64,000 nucleotides of DNA from assembly GCA_009760855.2 (NCBI GenBank), contig WPIO01000023.1, forward strand, positions 5,508,501 through 5,572,500, in the 5' to 3' direction. Position 1 is the stretch's first letter. Every line of letters begins with the position of its first letter. Both the position numbers and the translations under genes were made by a program. The DNA comes from Cristatella mucedo (Eukaryota; Bryozoa; Phylactolaemata; Cristatellidae). Below are positions 1 to 10,852 of the stretch, in pieces. The notes below the pieces were generated by a model. That model was not told where the DNA came from and did no database searches. It worked only from the letters and a program-made list of their open reading frames with translations.

Positions 1-219
1 CCGAAAAAGCTAAGAGATCTTTCAAATCTGGCATTGCTACTTGCATCACGGATGAAATTTAAGAAAGTTATAAGATGATCATTGCCAAAGTGTTAGTTAG
101 TAAAAATTGATAAATGTGCAGATGCAAAAGTGCTAAGCTAGACATTTTGCCGATCGCGGCGACGACAGGGTCCAGCACTCACTCCTTATGCCTAGCAAAA
201 ATTTGTCATCATACTAATG

Positions 220-278
220 CATGTTAATACCGGTAACCATACGATCATCATGCTTCCTTTTAAAGCATATGTAAAGTG

Positions 279-321
<43 letters not shown>

Positions 322-368
322 TAAGTTTTCTGAGGGGACTACACAAACTTATTATTATTATTATTATT
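220..368 (+). repeat. LINE 3' tail fragment with (GA)n expansion
   Basis: The end of the non-LTR element tail seen best at 53740-53960: a TGCTTCC..GCATATGTAAAGTGCC block, a degraded GTTCTCT..GGGCGCTA block and a terminal (TTA)n. Here a pure GA run (281-318) has grown inside the purine-rich AGAAAGAGA part of the tail. Confidence 0.6.
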
Positions 369-2129
369 GAAATACTTTGGCTGCATGTTTCTAATTCCAA
401 TGAACCCTTCTACTTTTCGACATGGCTATGTACGATGCCAAAGAGAGGTCAAGGATTTACGGAAGAATAATAGTAAGATAACGTCACCAGGGATGCAGTT
501 ATTCATTAGTAGCTGAATATGTTTGAATAAATGCCAGCTACCTCCAAGAGCGTAATCGTCCAATTGCTGGCCAAAGTCCTTAGCGCTCTTCATCCCGTAG
601 CAGCACTGCAACACTTAAGCAACACTTTGGCTTAGCAACTGCAAAGCAACTGATGCAGTCGTTTTGCCATCTCGGAAAATAAGTGCCCCCCTGCAAGCCC
701 GTTTGCAACATTGAGACCTTCGCTACGACCTCAATGCTCCATTACGAGATGGCAATTGGAGATTTGCACGAGCTCGAACTTGCGGCAAGTATAAGCAAAC
801 TTGATCTGGTTTCGTAGCGAATAAAAACGGCTTTGTCGCAGCACCACTATAACCTCGCGGTCTGCGTGCTGCTCCCAAGTGCTCTGACCATAGCTTGTAA
901 GGCATCCGTGGCAACTGCTAGGCTGCTTAAGCTCCTTTCAAATAGCAAGGCAGACGCAGCAAAAGTAATTGAAACTGCTAATCAGCCGCTTGCCTGGCTG
1001 CTACAAATTATTCAACATGCGCCCTTCCAGTGGCCGGACGCCAGTACTGCCATGGTAGCCAGGGGTGCCATGGCTGGTGCTTAATCATGCCTAGCACCGA
1101 GGCCGCCAGAGCCTACAATCTCCTGGATGGTGGCAGGGCAGCCTAAGAGTGTGTCAGTGCCGTCATGCCATCGTCAGACATGTGGTAAACATCTGTGTCT
1201 GTGCTCGAAGCTTCTTTGTAAGGTGATTGGGATGGGTAATTGCGAGATTCACACCTGGTGATCCGTCCATGTATGCCATCCATCATACAAAACTACTCAG
1301 AGCCCTCTTAAACTCGTTAATAATGATTTTACATCAAGTAGCCACGAACAGTATTTTTCTCCCGTAGAGCCCTTAAGCTTGGAAGATGAAATTTTCTGTT
1401 TAGAGAAGATATCTGTAAGCCTTTCTAATGAATGCACAAAGTTTCAGGACAGATTTTCGGTAGTTATTTCTGCAGTATTTTCTACTTTAGGAGCACAGAA
1501 AACATCGACTGAGTCATATATGCACATATCACGAGTCGTTGGAGTCATATATCCACATATGCCGAGCAGAATATGAGATTCATTTTCCTGACCGCAAATC
1601 AAGGTTAGCGTGCAACTTGGATGATAAACTTTTTTGCAGCAAGCTCACCGAGAATAATAGTGCACATTTAATTATGCTTCTTTTCTTGCCGTCGTTTATT
1701 TTTTAAAGCTCTCTTCTAATCTATCAGCTATTCTTTCATTTGGTGAAGCTGCATATGTCTTTTGGTTCACATTTAGTCAGACAAAAATGAATCCAAAACA
1801 AAATGCACTGCCAATCAATTCACACAAGAATGACTGTAACAGATTTAACAGCAGTTCTTCCAGATTTATGAATATCCTGTAAATTACTTGCATAGAGCAG
1901 TCCCCACATATAGTCTCCCATCGTATTCTTTCAATGTCCATGCTGGCAGCTTTAAAAGTCAAATAAGTCCTGATGGTTAGCCTTGCTTCCCCGAGTGAGG
2001 CCACACATTCTTGAATTTGTAAAGATCAGCATTAATGATATGGACTTTGAAGCACATCATACAAGCCCCTTTGTGCCTTATTTAGTTACCTGTAGTCTTA
2101 ACAAAACGCACATGTTTCTCTCAGCATTC
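369..2129. other. No gene recognised
   Basis: Host-type sequence of mixed composition. Short open frames occur on both strands, but none has domain similarity, splice-flanked conservation or a plausible length. No RNA gene was recognised. Confidence 0.4.
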
Positions 2130-2292
2130 GCTGGGTTATTGTGAATCGTCCTTGGTATGCTTATTCGTGCTGACACTGTGCACGTGATCACTAAACATGC
2201 TGACATGCTTCCTTTACAGCATATGTAAAGTGCCTAGTAAGTGATTTGGTTATCAGAGGGTGCTATACAAATGTGGTATTATTCTTATTTGC
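2130..2292 (+). repeat. LINE 3' tail fragment
   Basis: Shares the ordered blocks GTGAATCGTCCTTGGTATGC, CTGACACTGTGCACGTGATCACTAA, GCTTCCTTTACAGCATATGTAAAGTGCC and GAGGGTGCTATACAAATGT with the copy at 53740-53960. A 5'-truncated, non-coding retrotransposon end. Confidence 0.65.
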
Positions 2293-2800
2293 AAGCTCTA
2301 CACAGTTTCTACCTCCAGATTGCTCAAGAAACCTTTAGCCAGTGTGACAAAGATGTCAAGCTGCTTTGTGCCTTACTATTCGGCTTCCTGGGAATTCATA
2401 GCCTTGAATGATCTTCCTAATCAGTGGTCTCAGAAGGACACCAACTTTGAACTTTGCCTCAAGACAGCTTAGGGAAGTTGTAAAAAAATTTGAAGGTTTC
2501 AGACTCCCTATTCAGAGCTATGAACAATTGTTTCATAAGGCCCAATTTTATATGTGTTAGCATCAGCATCTAGCGGGGGGGGGGTCCAGCAGTAGCTCCC
2601 ACTTGAAATTGCAGCATTCTATTGAGAACTTGGTCCACTGTGACCAGTCCTGCCTGCTGCAGTGCACATGCCGGTCCTAGCTTTCCCAATGGCAAAGACA
2701 GCAGGGAACTATGTAAGACCACCTTGACAACCCACCAGGAAAGCCACAGTGATAAGTCTCAGATGACCTCCCTTCCAAACTTACCATACTTCCAAGGTTT

Positions 2801-2935
2801 CCAACAAGGTGTAAGATGCTCACTCTTCGAGACCCGGGTCGTGGGTTCGAGTTCTGAAATGGTCGATTCCTTATTGACCAATGCAAGCAGTGGTGATCGC
2901 CAAGGCTCTTCCGCTGCTATATAAATGATGCTGTT
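2801..2935 (+). repeat. tRNA-derived SINE, family B, diverged
   Basis: Contains GGTCGTGGGTTCGAGTTCTG, which resembles a pol III B box (GGTTCGANTCC). The body that follows, GATTCCTTATTGACC..GCAAGCAGTGGTGATCGCC..GGCTCTTC, matches the copy at 30328-30485. The A-box part is degraded. Confidence 0.6.
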
Positions 2936-2996
2936 AAATCAGAAAACCCTACCCCAAGATCTCGACGTCGTCGTAATCTTCTTTGGGGTGCACAGA

Positions 2997-3305
2997 TTAA
3001 GGCAGAGGGAGAGACCGGATGCGCTTGTTCACATTATGGAGCAGCACGGATTTTAGATTCCTGGTTGAACTGTCGATGGAGAGGCGCCACTCATTCTGGT
3101 TACAGGCAATTCCTGCTGCCTCTAGCAGACTGGTCACATGGCAGAAAATGCACAGCCCATCCTGACCGGTGAACAATCTGGTGGCGACTTGTTGATGCTT
3201 CCTAACATCCACGATGTGCATACTTTTATCCAAACAGTTTGCATGCGTCAGCATAAACGTCAAATGCTCAGCGTTGGAGTTTACAAGACCGATATCTCTG
3301 ATCAT
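2997..3305 (-). pseudogene. Fragment of a repeat-associated ORF
   Basis: An open frame of 102 codons containing NEWRLSIDSSTRNLKSVLLH. From memory this resembles a conserved stretch (WRLFIDSS..SLKAVLLHNG) found in multi-copy uncharacterised invertebrate genes that are probably mobile-element derived. It ends with a stop soon after the conserved block, and the upstream part towards 3466 is out of frame, so it looks like a broken fragment. Element 1 is inserted just beside it. The function of the family is unknown to me. Confidence 0.35.
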
Positions 3306-3466
3306 ATCTCGCTTTTTCTTTTACTGAGTATGGTAGTACGGGTTCTCTCCTCAGATCCAGCTCTAAAATTGCCAGCTAGATCTACAATGTCCCCCTCGAT
3401 CTCTTGCCTTGCTTCGGTCGTCTGAAGACGGCTTTCCTCGGACGGTCTTTCTTCGGAAGTCTGGGT

Positions 3467-3472
3467 ACGGCG
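3467..3472 (+). repeat. Target-site duplication of element 1, left copy
   Basis: ACGGCG (TACGGCG if the preceding base is counted) lies 2 bp outside the left inverted repeat. The same word abuts the right inverted repeat at 26246-26251. A 6-bp duplication is the size expected for Polinton integrases. The exact boundary is uncertain by 1-2 bases because the two ends are not perfectly symmetrical. Confidence 0.75.
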
Positions 3473-3474
3473 TG

Positions 3475-3620
3475 TTGTAAGAAAAGTCACTTCTTAACCC
3501 AATTCCCCTTTCAATCCTTCCTCATGCTCACTATCGTTCGCATTCGAAGTCTTGAAAAAGAAATTGGTTTAAGAATTAACTTTTCCTCCAACACTAAAAC
3601 TTGTGTCATATTTTTTCAAT
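3475..3620 (+). repeat. Left terminal inverted repeat of element 1
   Basis: TTGTAAGAAAAGTCACTTCT and the sequence after it is matched, reverse-complemented, at 26098-26244. The match runs for about 147 bp with roughly a dozen differences, including single-base indels and a more divergent patch around 3577-3590. Confidence 0.9.
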
Positions 3621-3647
3621 TAAACAAATTTGATTTTCTTAATATAG

Positions 3648-6600
3648 ATGTATCACACAAGTTTTCAAAAGGGAAACTCGTTTCACACTGAGACAAGAAG
3701 ACTAATGAATATTGACGATATAACTCCAAGTAAAAGTATTGCTTCAAGAATTCATAAGTTTAAACTAGAATCTACTGGAGCCAATGGAAGAAATGAGAAA
3801 TACGTTCTTAAAGGAAGAGACTATTCTGCAACAGAAATTGATGATTTTTTTAATAGTATAATACCAATTTATAATAATATTTTAAAAGAAGTAACAACTA
3901 GATTTTCTTCATTTAAATTACAAACAAAGATATCAGTTCATTCATATCATGATCAAACTGGCACAAGCAGTCAAAGTGTTGTAACTGGTTCTACATTAGT
4001 TGCAGTTGTTAAGAGATTAGATTATACTAATGTTATTAAAGATCAATTGAAATCTTTAAAAGAAGCAATAGATAAAATTATTGACAAAATCCAGGTTCTG
4101 GTTAGAGGCTAATAGGTGTAAAACGTCTAGAGATTAATGTTAGTGAGTATATTATTAGAGCAGGTTCATCTTCTTTACCATTACCAACTGCTTTAACAAA
4201 GAAACGTCGTACTAATATAAAGAATGAAGATAAATATTGTGCTTTATGGTGTATATTAAGGTTTCTAAATCCTGTAGATAAAAATCCTAGTAGATACATT
4301 GATTTAATTAACATATTAGGAAGTAATTATCAAGACCTAAATGAACCCTTGTCCCAACTTGAATGGCCTCTCAAAGTAATTTATATTAAAAAACTAGGTT
4401 AACTATTTAATGTTAGTATAAATGTTTATGAATATAATGACAAATCAGGTGTATATCCTCTAAGGATTGTATCAAGAAAATTAGAGATTCCAGATAGACA
4501 TATTAATCTTTCATTGATAACCAAATCGGAAAAAGTCATCATGCATTGATAAAGAATTTTAGTGGTCTCTGTAGAGCACCTAATAAAGGTGGGTCAATGT
4601 TTTATTGCCATAGGTGCATCGATAAATTCTTTTCAGATGCAGATTTTCAGAATCATTTAGTTTTATGCAAAGGTCTTAACTCTAGTTATTCTAAATTAAA
4701 AATGCCTGGAATTATTGAAAATAAGAAAACATGAAGATCAAAAGATACTACACTTTCGAATTTTAGTGATCATGCAAAACTAATTAAAGCTCCATATGTT
4801 TGCTATGCAGATTTTGAGAGAGTTTGAATGTTAAAACATGTGATGTTTGTTATGAAAGTATAGCATCTAATGATATTAATCCAAAATATTGTAATAGTAA
4901 GTTAACAAGAGGTAAATGTAGTGATTCCTGTACTAATATATTACAAGTTCCATGTGGCTCATGTGCAATCATTATTGATATTAATGGAAATGCTATAGTT
5001 AAGTTTTTAAACAGAGGGAAAGATTGTGTTGAACTACTATTAGAATTTATAATAAATATTTCAAATGAGTTAAAAAAAGGCTATTGAAGCACATTTAAGC
5101 ACCTATTATTTTTGATAACAATGTTCGTAAACAATATAATGATGCTAAAGAATGTTGGATTTGTACAAAAGAATTTAATGATGTAAATGGAAAGTTTAAA
5201 GTAAGAGATCACTGTCATTTTACAGGTAAATTTCGAGGAGCAGCACATAAACTTTGTAATTCACTTGTTAGATTAAAAAAAGTAGTTGGAAGCTTCCTAT
5301 ATTTACTCATAATTTGAAAGGTCATGACTCACATTTGTTTGTAAAAGGAATGTCAGCATTTGGCCTTAATTGTAAGCCTGTTGCACATAATATGGAGGAT
5401 TATATGTCAATGTCATTTGAAGATTTTGAGTTCAAAGACTCTTTCATTTTATGAATAATGGTTTAAGTGATATTGTTACTTCATTAAAGAAAGCAAATTC
5501 AAACTTTGATGTTAAAATTGATGTCTTTAAAAACTATACCCAAATATTGACGTTAAGGTTCTTAAAGACGTGATAATGAGGAAAGGTATTTATCCTTACG
5601 AGTATATGGACTCTTTTGATAAATTTAATGAGACTAAGATTCCAGATATTAAAGCATTCAATAGTAAACTTACTTTTGATAAAGGTATTACTACTGAAGA
5701 ATATGAACATGTACTAAATGTATTTAATCTCTTTAACATGAAAGATTTAGGAGATTATCGTGATATTTATCTACATGCAGATGTTACACTTCTTGCTGAT
5801 TGTTATGAAGCTTATAGGAATAGTCTTATTGAATTGTTTAAGCTAGATCCTGCTCAATATCTATCTGAACTACACTACGCATGGTCTTGTACTTTGTTTT
5901 ACACACAATGTACTATAGAGCTATTAGGTAAAAAAGAAGGAGACTTACAACTGTATCAAAAGTTTAAAGAATCAAAAAGAGGTGGAGTCTGTCAAGTCAG
6001 TAAAAGACTTTGCAAAGCTAATGACAATAATCATATTATGTATTGGGATGCTACAAGTTTATATCCAACAGTTATGATGTGGCACTTACCTATTACAGAA
6101 CCTATTGAAGATGATTAAGGTAACTGGTCACTTGAAAAAATAATTACATTGTCTGAAGATGGTAATACTGGAATATTTGTATTATGTGATTTAGAGTATC
6201 CAAAGAAACTACATTATTTACATAATGATTATCCTCTATGTCCTGGAAGTAGGGTTGTTGATAATTCTGAGTTTTCGAGATACCAACAAAAGTTTTCATC
6301 AGGTCCTAGCACTGTACCAAAGTTGATTCGTGATTTCACTAATAAAACTAATTATCTAACACATTACAGATACTTCCAATTTGTTGTTAGTAAAGGATTG
6401 ATACCAACTAAAATACATAAAGTATATAAATTCAATCAAGAACCTTGGGCAAAACCATACATTGATATATGTGCTGATAAAAAGATTGAGTTTGAACGTA
6501 AAGGTGATAGCTTCAAAAGAAATCTATGCAAAGGTTCTCTGTGTCAAATCTTTGGAAAGACATGTGAGAATGTAGAAAACAGAACATGTGTTAGATTAGT

Positions 6601-7387
6601 AAATACTGGAACAGATAAGAATGATTCATTGTATCATAAATTAATGAGAGATCCTAGACTAAAAAAAATTAGATGCTTTGATAAAATATTGGTTGGTTTT
6701 GAACACTCAAGAAAGACTACGCTTCTAAATAAATCAATGTTTATAGGTGTTGCAATTATTGATTTATCAAAATTACATATGCAAAGATTTTACTATGACA
6801 CATTGAAAGCTAAATTTAATGATAGATTAAGTTTATTATATACTGACACTGATTCACTAGTTGTTGATATTAAAAGTGAAAACTTTGAGAAAGAGATGTT
6901 TGATATTAAAGACTGGTTTCATAAAGACGAGTTTGGTAAATTCAAGGATAAAATGGACGGTGCAAAGATTGATGAATTCATTGCTTTAAGACCAAAACTA
7001 TATTCTACTGCTTCTACTAAACCAATTATGAAAGCAAAAGGTGTTCCAAAAGAAGTAATTAAGAATTCAAAAATAACTCATAAAGAATGCATTCAATTCC
7101 TATCTACTGCAAATGAAATTTATATTGATAATCTTGATACTAAAGACTTTGATGAGGCACATGATTGAAATTTCTCTCGTATGACTCATTGTAAACATAA
7201 TATTATTACAAAGAAACTTAAGAGAAGAGCACTATCAGCATTTGAATCAAAAAAATGTTGGTTAGATTGTGGATGTTGTAGTTACGCAGACGGTCATTAC
7301 AAGACTGAAAAAGCATTAAGTGAAGGAACAAATCCAGGATGTTGTAAAAAATGTAATATTAATATAGATGCCAAAAAGGAAGACTGA
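3648..7387 (+). pseudogene. polB: Protein-primed family B DNA polymerase, broken
   Basis: Replicative polymerase of the Polinton/adintovirus type, which uses a terminal protein rather than an RNA primer. In order: a conserved N-terminal region (3648-4540); an exonuclease I motif YADFE (4804-4818); a zinc/HNH cluster with CWIC (5153-5164) and DHCHFTGKFRGAAH (5207-5248); an Exo II-like HNLKGHDSH (5308-5334); YLHADVTLLAD (about 5768-5800); polymerase motif A DATSLYP (6047-6067); motif B region with FGKT (about 6550-6565); and motif C DTDS (6845-6856). The coding frame is interrupted by frameshifts near 4105, 4400, 4545, 4824, 5090, 5285, 5450 and 5540 and by in-frame stops at 4732 (TGA), 6116 (TAA) and 7166 (TGA). 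The 5570-7387 part stays in one frame apart from its stops. The ATG at 3648 follows AATATAG directly. Confidence 0.93.
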
Positions 7388-7519
7388 AAATACTAAACCA
7401 TTACCAGTAAAGAAAGTTAGATTTTCAGATTAAGAGAAAAAGGAAATAAATAAACAAGTGTTGACTTACAAGAAGAAATAGAACTATATTTGTCAATGGA
7501 AAAATTAAGTATATATTAA
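7368..7519 (+). pseudogene. Small basic protein, unknown, broken
   Basis: The ATG at 7368 follows AATATAG directly, the start motif of this element, and overlaps the end of the polymerase frame. The first 21 codons are lysine-rich (PKRKTENTKPLPVKKVRFSD). An in-frame TAA at 7431 and a later shift break it before a glutamate-rich tail ending at 7519. No family recognised. The motif and position suggest a real small gene, but no counterpart was identified in element 2. Confidence 0.45.
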
Positions 7520-7540
7520 CAAAAATATTTTCACTATTAT

Positions 7541-7849
7541 ATGATGGATCCCAAAGAAGATTTTCAAGTTTCAGAAGATGAATCAGTAGACACTACAAGC
7601 TCTGATCGTGAATCCGAATATTCAGAAGACTCAATCGACGATCCTGATTGCGATCCTTCAATGGAAACAGGAGAGGAATCTGAGCCTTACGAGTCTGTAG
7701 CTTCCTCATATACTGATTCTGAATCAGCTGAAGAGGTAGATCTAGTAGAACTTCTATTTGGTAAACATTATCTTACTGAAGATGAAGTAAAATCTTATGA
7801 AGAATTCCTACATGAGATGGTAGATAAATCTGAAGGTGAAGAGATTTAA
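7541..7849 (+). CDS. Acidic Ser/Asp/Glu-rich protein, unknown
   Basis: An intact frame of 102 codons beginning MMDPKEDFQVSEDESVD, dominated by Asp, Glu and Ser, with no cysteine and no predicted membrane segment. The start is preceded by ACTATTATATG, a weak form of the element start motif. A similarly acidic stretch lies in the matching place of element 2 (about 47990-48170), which supports it as a conserved gene. Acidic disordered proteins can bind basic proteins or act as scaffolds, but no function can be assigned here. Confidence 0.65.
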   Translation: MMDPKEDFQVSEDESVDTTSSDRESEYSEDSIDDPDCDPSMETGEESEPYESVASSYTDSESAEEVDLVELLFGKHYLTEDEVKSYEEFLHEMVDKSEGEEI

Positions 7850-7890
7850 TTTCAATTAAATAAAATTATCTTTTCATATATAGAAAAAGG

Positions 7891-8156
7891 ATGTCTCAAT
7901 AATTTTAAGTTGTGAACAATCTAGAGAAATGGTAATGAAAATCTGTCTACAAAAGCCCTAAGGACAAGATCAAAGAATAGTTAAAAATTCTCTTGATAAA
8001 CTCATTCCAGATAGTTCATATATTAGTATTCTTATAGAAATATGTGAAACATGTGATAAACTAATGGAAAGTCGTAGTAAGATAAATGAGATGCTTATAG
8101 AAACAAACAAAAAATCTAAAACTCCAAAAACAAAGACAGGAGTGCAAATTAATTAA
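7891..8156 (+). pseudogene. Small helical protein, unknown, broken
   Basis: TATATAG (7877-7883) precedes the ATG at 7891. The reading frame with conserved content is shifted by one base soon after the ATG and holds an in-frame TAA at 7959. It then runs open to 8156 and includes SYISILIEICETCDKLMES. Element 2 has a clear counterpart at 47571-47735 (minus), where an aligned EICD..DEL stretch and the basic C-terminus are recognisable. Function unknown; charged and probably helical. Confidence 0.6.
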
Positions 8157-8195
8157 TTTATATTGAATATATTTTATAAATCATATATAGAAAAA

Positions 8196-8441
8196 ATGGA
8201 TATTGCAAGAATTCTCTGTTATAAAGAAGTTAAAGAAACTGCTAAAAATATTTGTCATCATAGGTTTAGTGGTGATGGAGGCAGTAAAGAAAAAGATCTA
8301 TTTTCTTATATTGCTACATTACCTGAATCAGCTATTTCAGATTTAATTAAATTGCGTGATCTTATTGATAAAGTTGAAAAGTATGATAGGCTTAGTAGAA
8401 TTATTGCTTCAGATATTTTTCATAAATATCATACATTATAG
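8196..8441 (+). CDS. Small protein, unknown, specific to element 1
   Basis: TATATAG (8184-8190) lies 5 bp before this ATG, so I choose 8196 over an upstream start at 8163. The frame is intact for 81 codons (MDIARILCYKEVKETAKNIC..). It is charged, with one run of predicted helix around LPESAISDLIKLRDLIDKVE. No domain was recognised. In element 2 the two neighbouring genes are separated by only about 45 bp, so this gene has no counterpart there: it was either gained in the element 1 lineage or lost in the other. Confidence 0.65.
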   Translation: MDIARILCYKEVKETAKNICHHRFSGDGGSKEKDLFSYIATLPESAISDLIKLRDLIDKVEKYDRLSRIIASDIFHKYHTL

Positions 8442-8498
8442 TTCATTTGTTTTCCTTTAAAATTGTGTGCATGTAATTTTTTATTATTATATAGGAAA

Positions 8499-8810
8499 AT
8501 GAAAGAGATTACTGATCCCATGCTTGCAACTACTGCAGCATTACCTTAATCTTACATAGATTATCTTTTTAGATCAAGAATGACAGCATATGATGAACAA
8601 CAACTCAGTTCTGATGTTTCATTTATGACTGATGAGTCTGTTAAGAAATTCTATCTTGATGAAGCAGATATTGAAGCACAAAGAATTATTAGTGCTGGTC
8701 AAACTGAAGTTCTATCAGGACTTGAGTCAAGAGTTAGATCTAAATTTGATGCTCTCCTCGATGACCCTACTAAAATTGTCGATAGTTTAATTAATTTAAA
8801 TAAAAATTAA
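8499..8810 (+). pseudogene. Conserved small protein, unknown, one in-frame stop
   Basis: TATATAG (8488-8494) then GAAAATG at 8499. One in-frame TAA (8547-8549) interrupts an otherwise open frame of about 103 codons, which continues with SYIDYLFRSRMTAYDEQQL and ends at 8810. Element 2 carries a homologue at 47200-47524 (minus) with SYIDYL, a shared FxTDxxVKxFY stretch and the same start motif. Mostly acidic and helical; no domain recognised. Confidence 0.7.
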
Positions 8811-8825
8811 AACTACATATATAAA

Positions 8826-9214
8826 ATGAGTGTTAAGACAGGGAGTAAAGACTGTCTTGAAGAAGTACAAGGACTACAGTATTCAAACTTTAAAATCTGT
8901 TCATATCCAATGGGTAGAATAGAAGACATCAGATCAGCTTTGTTAAATGTTGTAAAACTAGTATTAGAATATGAAGCACTTAGAATCAATCACGCTGAAC
9001 CAGAAAGAGCAAATATATTCATTAAAGTTAGAGATGGTTCAATCTTTGAAGAGTTCCTTACAGACTTAAAAATAGAAAAAATAAATAGTATGAAGTCTGA
9101 AGCTTACTCTAAAAAATCGAACTAACTAAGCACATAAAGAAAAAGATAGATGCTGGAAAGAGTTTTGATATACCAGAAGAATTGATTAAAGAGACTATGG
9201 ATTGGAAGTTTTAG
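8826..9214 (+). pseudogene. Small protein, unknown, one frameshift
   Basis: CATATATAAA precedes the ATG at 8826. The frame is open for 99 codons, then a slip in the A-run at about 9111-9117 moves the likely coding frame, which ends at TAG 9212-9214. That end overlaps by about 20 bp the end of the oppositely oriented gene (stop at 9195-9197). Mixed charged sequence with one leucine-rich helix (SALLNVVKLVLEYEALR). No family recognised, and no clear counterpart was found in element 2. Confidence 0.55.
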
Positions 9215-10848
9215 GATTAATGTAATCATCATAATCAGGTGGATAATAGTCATCATAAGGATCCGTAGATTCAGGAGGAAAATAATCAAAATATTTTGAT
9301 TGATTAAACTTTGCTTTTGTATAAGGATCATCAAAGGTAAATAAAAGTGCAAAAGGATTTAAAGGATTGAAAGCGAAATTTGCATTATATCCTTCACTAC
9401 CATAGTTTTCTCTAATGGATTTACTGATGATGATTTTGAAACTATTACTCCATTTATATATGTCAATTCAATATAATCTAAATCAGTTGGAGTTATAATA
9501 TTTCCATAGTTTAAAACATTATAAATAACTTCAAATAAAAATGATTGTGAATATATATGTCTAATAATACTAAAGTTAGTCATATAATCATTTAGTAATA
9601 ACGTATTATTACTCTCAACACCATGATAATTTAAATTTAATATAGATACAGAATTAAAATTTGGAGAGTTAATTTTATACTATAGAATATAATTCAGTAT
9701 AAATATTGAAAAAACCTCCTTGATGTAACTCTTTATTACTTTCATCAAGACTATCTAGTGCTTCTTTCAACTTTTTAGTCATCTTACCTTTAGTAATACT
9801 AAGAATAACTTCTTTTTCACTTTGTGGAACAGGTGGTATAAAAGGAGCGGCAATTGCAAGAGGTTCATCTTCTTTTATTTCCTCCAATCTTGCTTTTTTT
9901 CTTCTTTGCGTACCAGTTGAAGGATTAACATTAAGATGATCTACAATTCCTTTTTGAAGTGAATCAATTGCTTGTCTTACTTCTGGATTAGCAGAATTTG
10001 TCTTAGCTTGATTTGCAAAATTAACCGCTTTTTTAGGATTTCCTTTAGCAATATATATTTTATAATTTAAAACTATACACTCATCATCTTCTTTTGTAAG
10101 ATAATTTATTTGAAGGATAACTTCTGCTTTTACATTTTTATAATTTATTCTAGTTCTAGTATCATCTTTAATGAAAATGAATTATTAGTAATAGTTTTAT
10201 TAAATACAACGTATCTTGTTGCACTATCATTAGTTCTAATTTTTCTATTATTTATACTTTCAATATCTTTTATTTTATTTATATTCTTGAGTATGTTGGT
10301 TTTTTATGGTAATGTCTGATAGTTTTGCTAAAGTGTATTTTCCATCAGTAGGAGAAATTTTACTTTTATCACCTATATTGATAACATTATTTACAGTTAA
10401 ATTTCCAAAATAATCAATAGAATGAGAATCACCAAAAAATAAGGAAATATTCCACATTTTAAATAAAAATGATGTAAATATTTTTTACTAATTAAATCAT
10501 TTGCTCCATAATAAGCAAAATTTGGTTCTTTTCTATTCATTATTAATCTATCAATACTTATGTCTCCATTTATTGTTTCAAATTGATTATATAAACCTGC
10601 GTTTGTATCAACATATTTTTTGTTGCAATATCTCTTCCATTGACAGGATCCGACATACTTACATACTTTTTTGAGTTTGCAGATAAATTACCAGTTTTAC
10701 GTTGATCAGAATCTTTTCTTAAATAATTATTATCAGCGAATGACTTATTAACAGTTTCTAACGAATCTACTGTTACTCTAAGATTCTTTATTCTGTTTGA
10801 ATCAAAATTCAAAGTCCCATTCATCTCTAGTTTCTGTCTAGAAAGCAT
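9195..10848 (-). pseudogene. Fibre-like gene C with inserted inverted duplication
   Basis: The N-terminal 90 codons (10848-10570) contain the phage-fibre-like shaft pattern, with SMSDPVNGRDIATK next to a long Asn/Ser-rich stretch. Several frameshifts follow (near 10618, 10470, 10270 and 10170), after which a globular region continues. A 370-bp segment copied from 17449-17818 interrupts it at 9683-10052. The distal part (9680-9195) is rich in Tyr, Asn and Pro and includes DPYDDYYPPDYDDYINP. It is one gene if the insertion is discounted, but the distal part could also be a separate gene. The expected role is a trimeric receptor-binding spike or fibre. TATATAG lies at 10870-10864 upstream. Confidence 0.6.
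9683..10052 (-). repeat. 370-bp inverted duplication, copy 1
   Basis: Reverse complement of 17449-17818, of equal length and differing at only about half a dozen positions. It brings part of the coding sequence of the 17081-18093 gene, in antisense relative to its source, into the fibre-like gene. Confidence 0.92.
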
Positions 10849-10852
10849 TTTT

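Noticed and set aside
276-470. Arg/Glu-repeat open frame
   Set aside because: It is the translation of the GA microsatellite and LINE tail.
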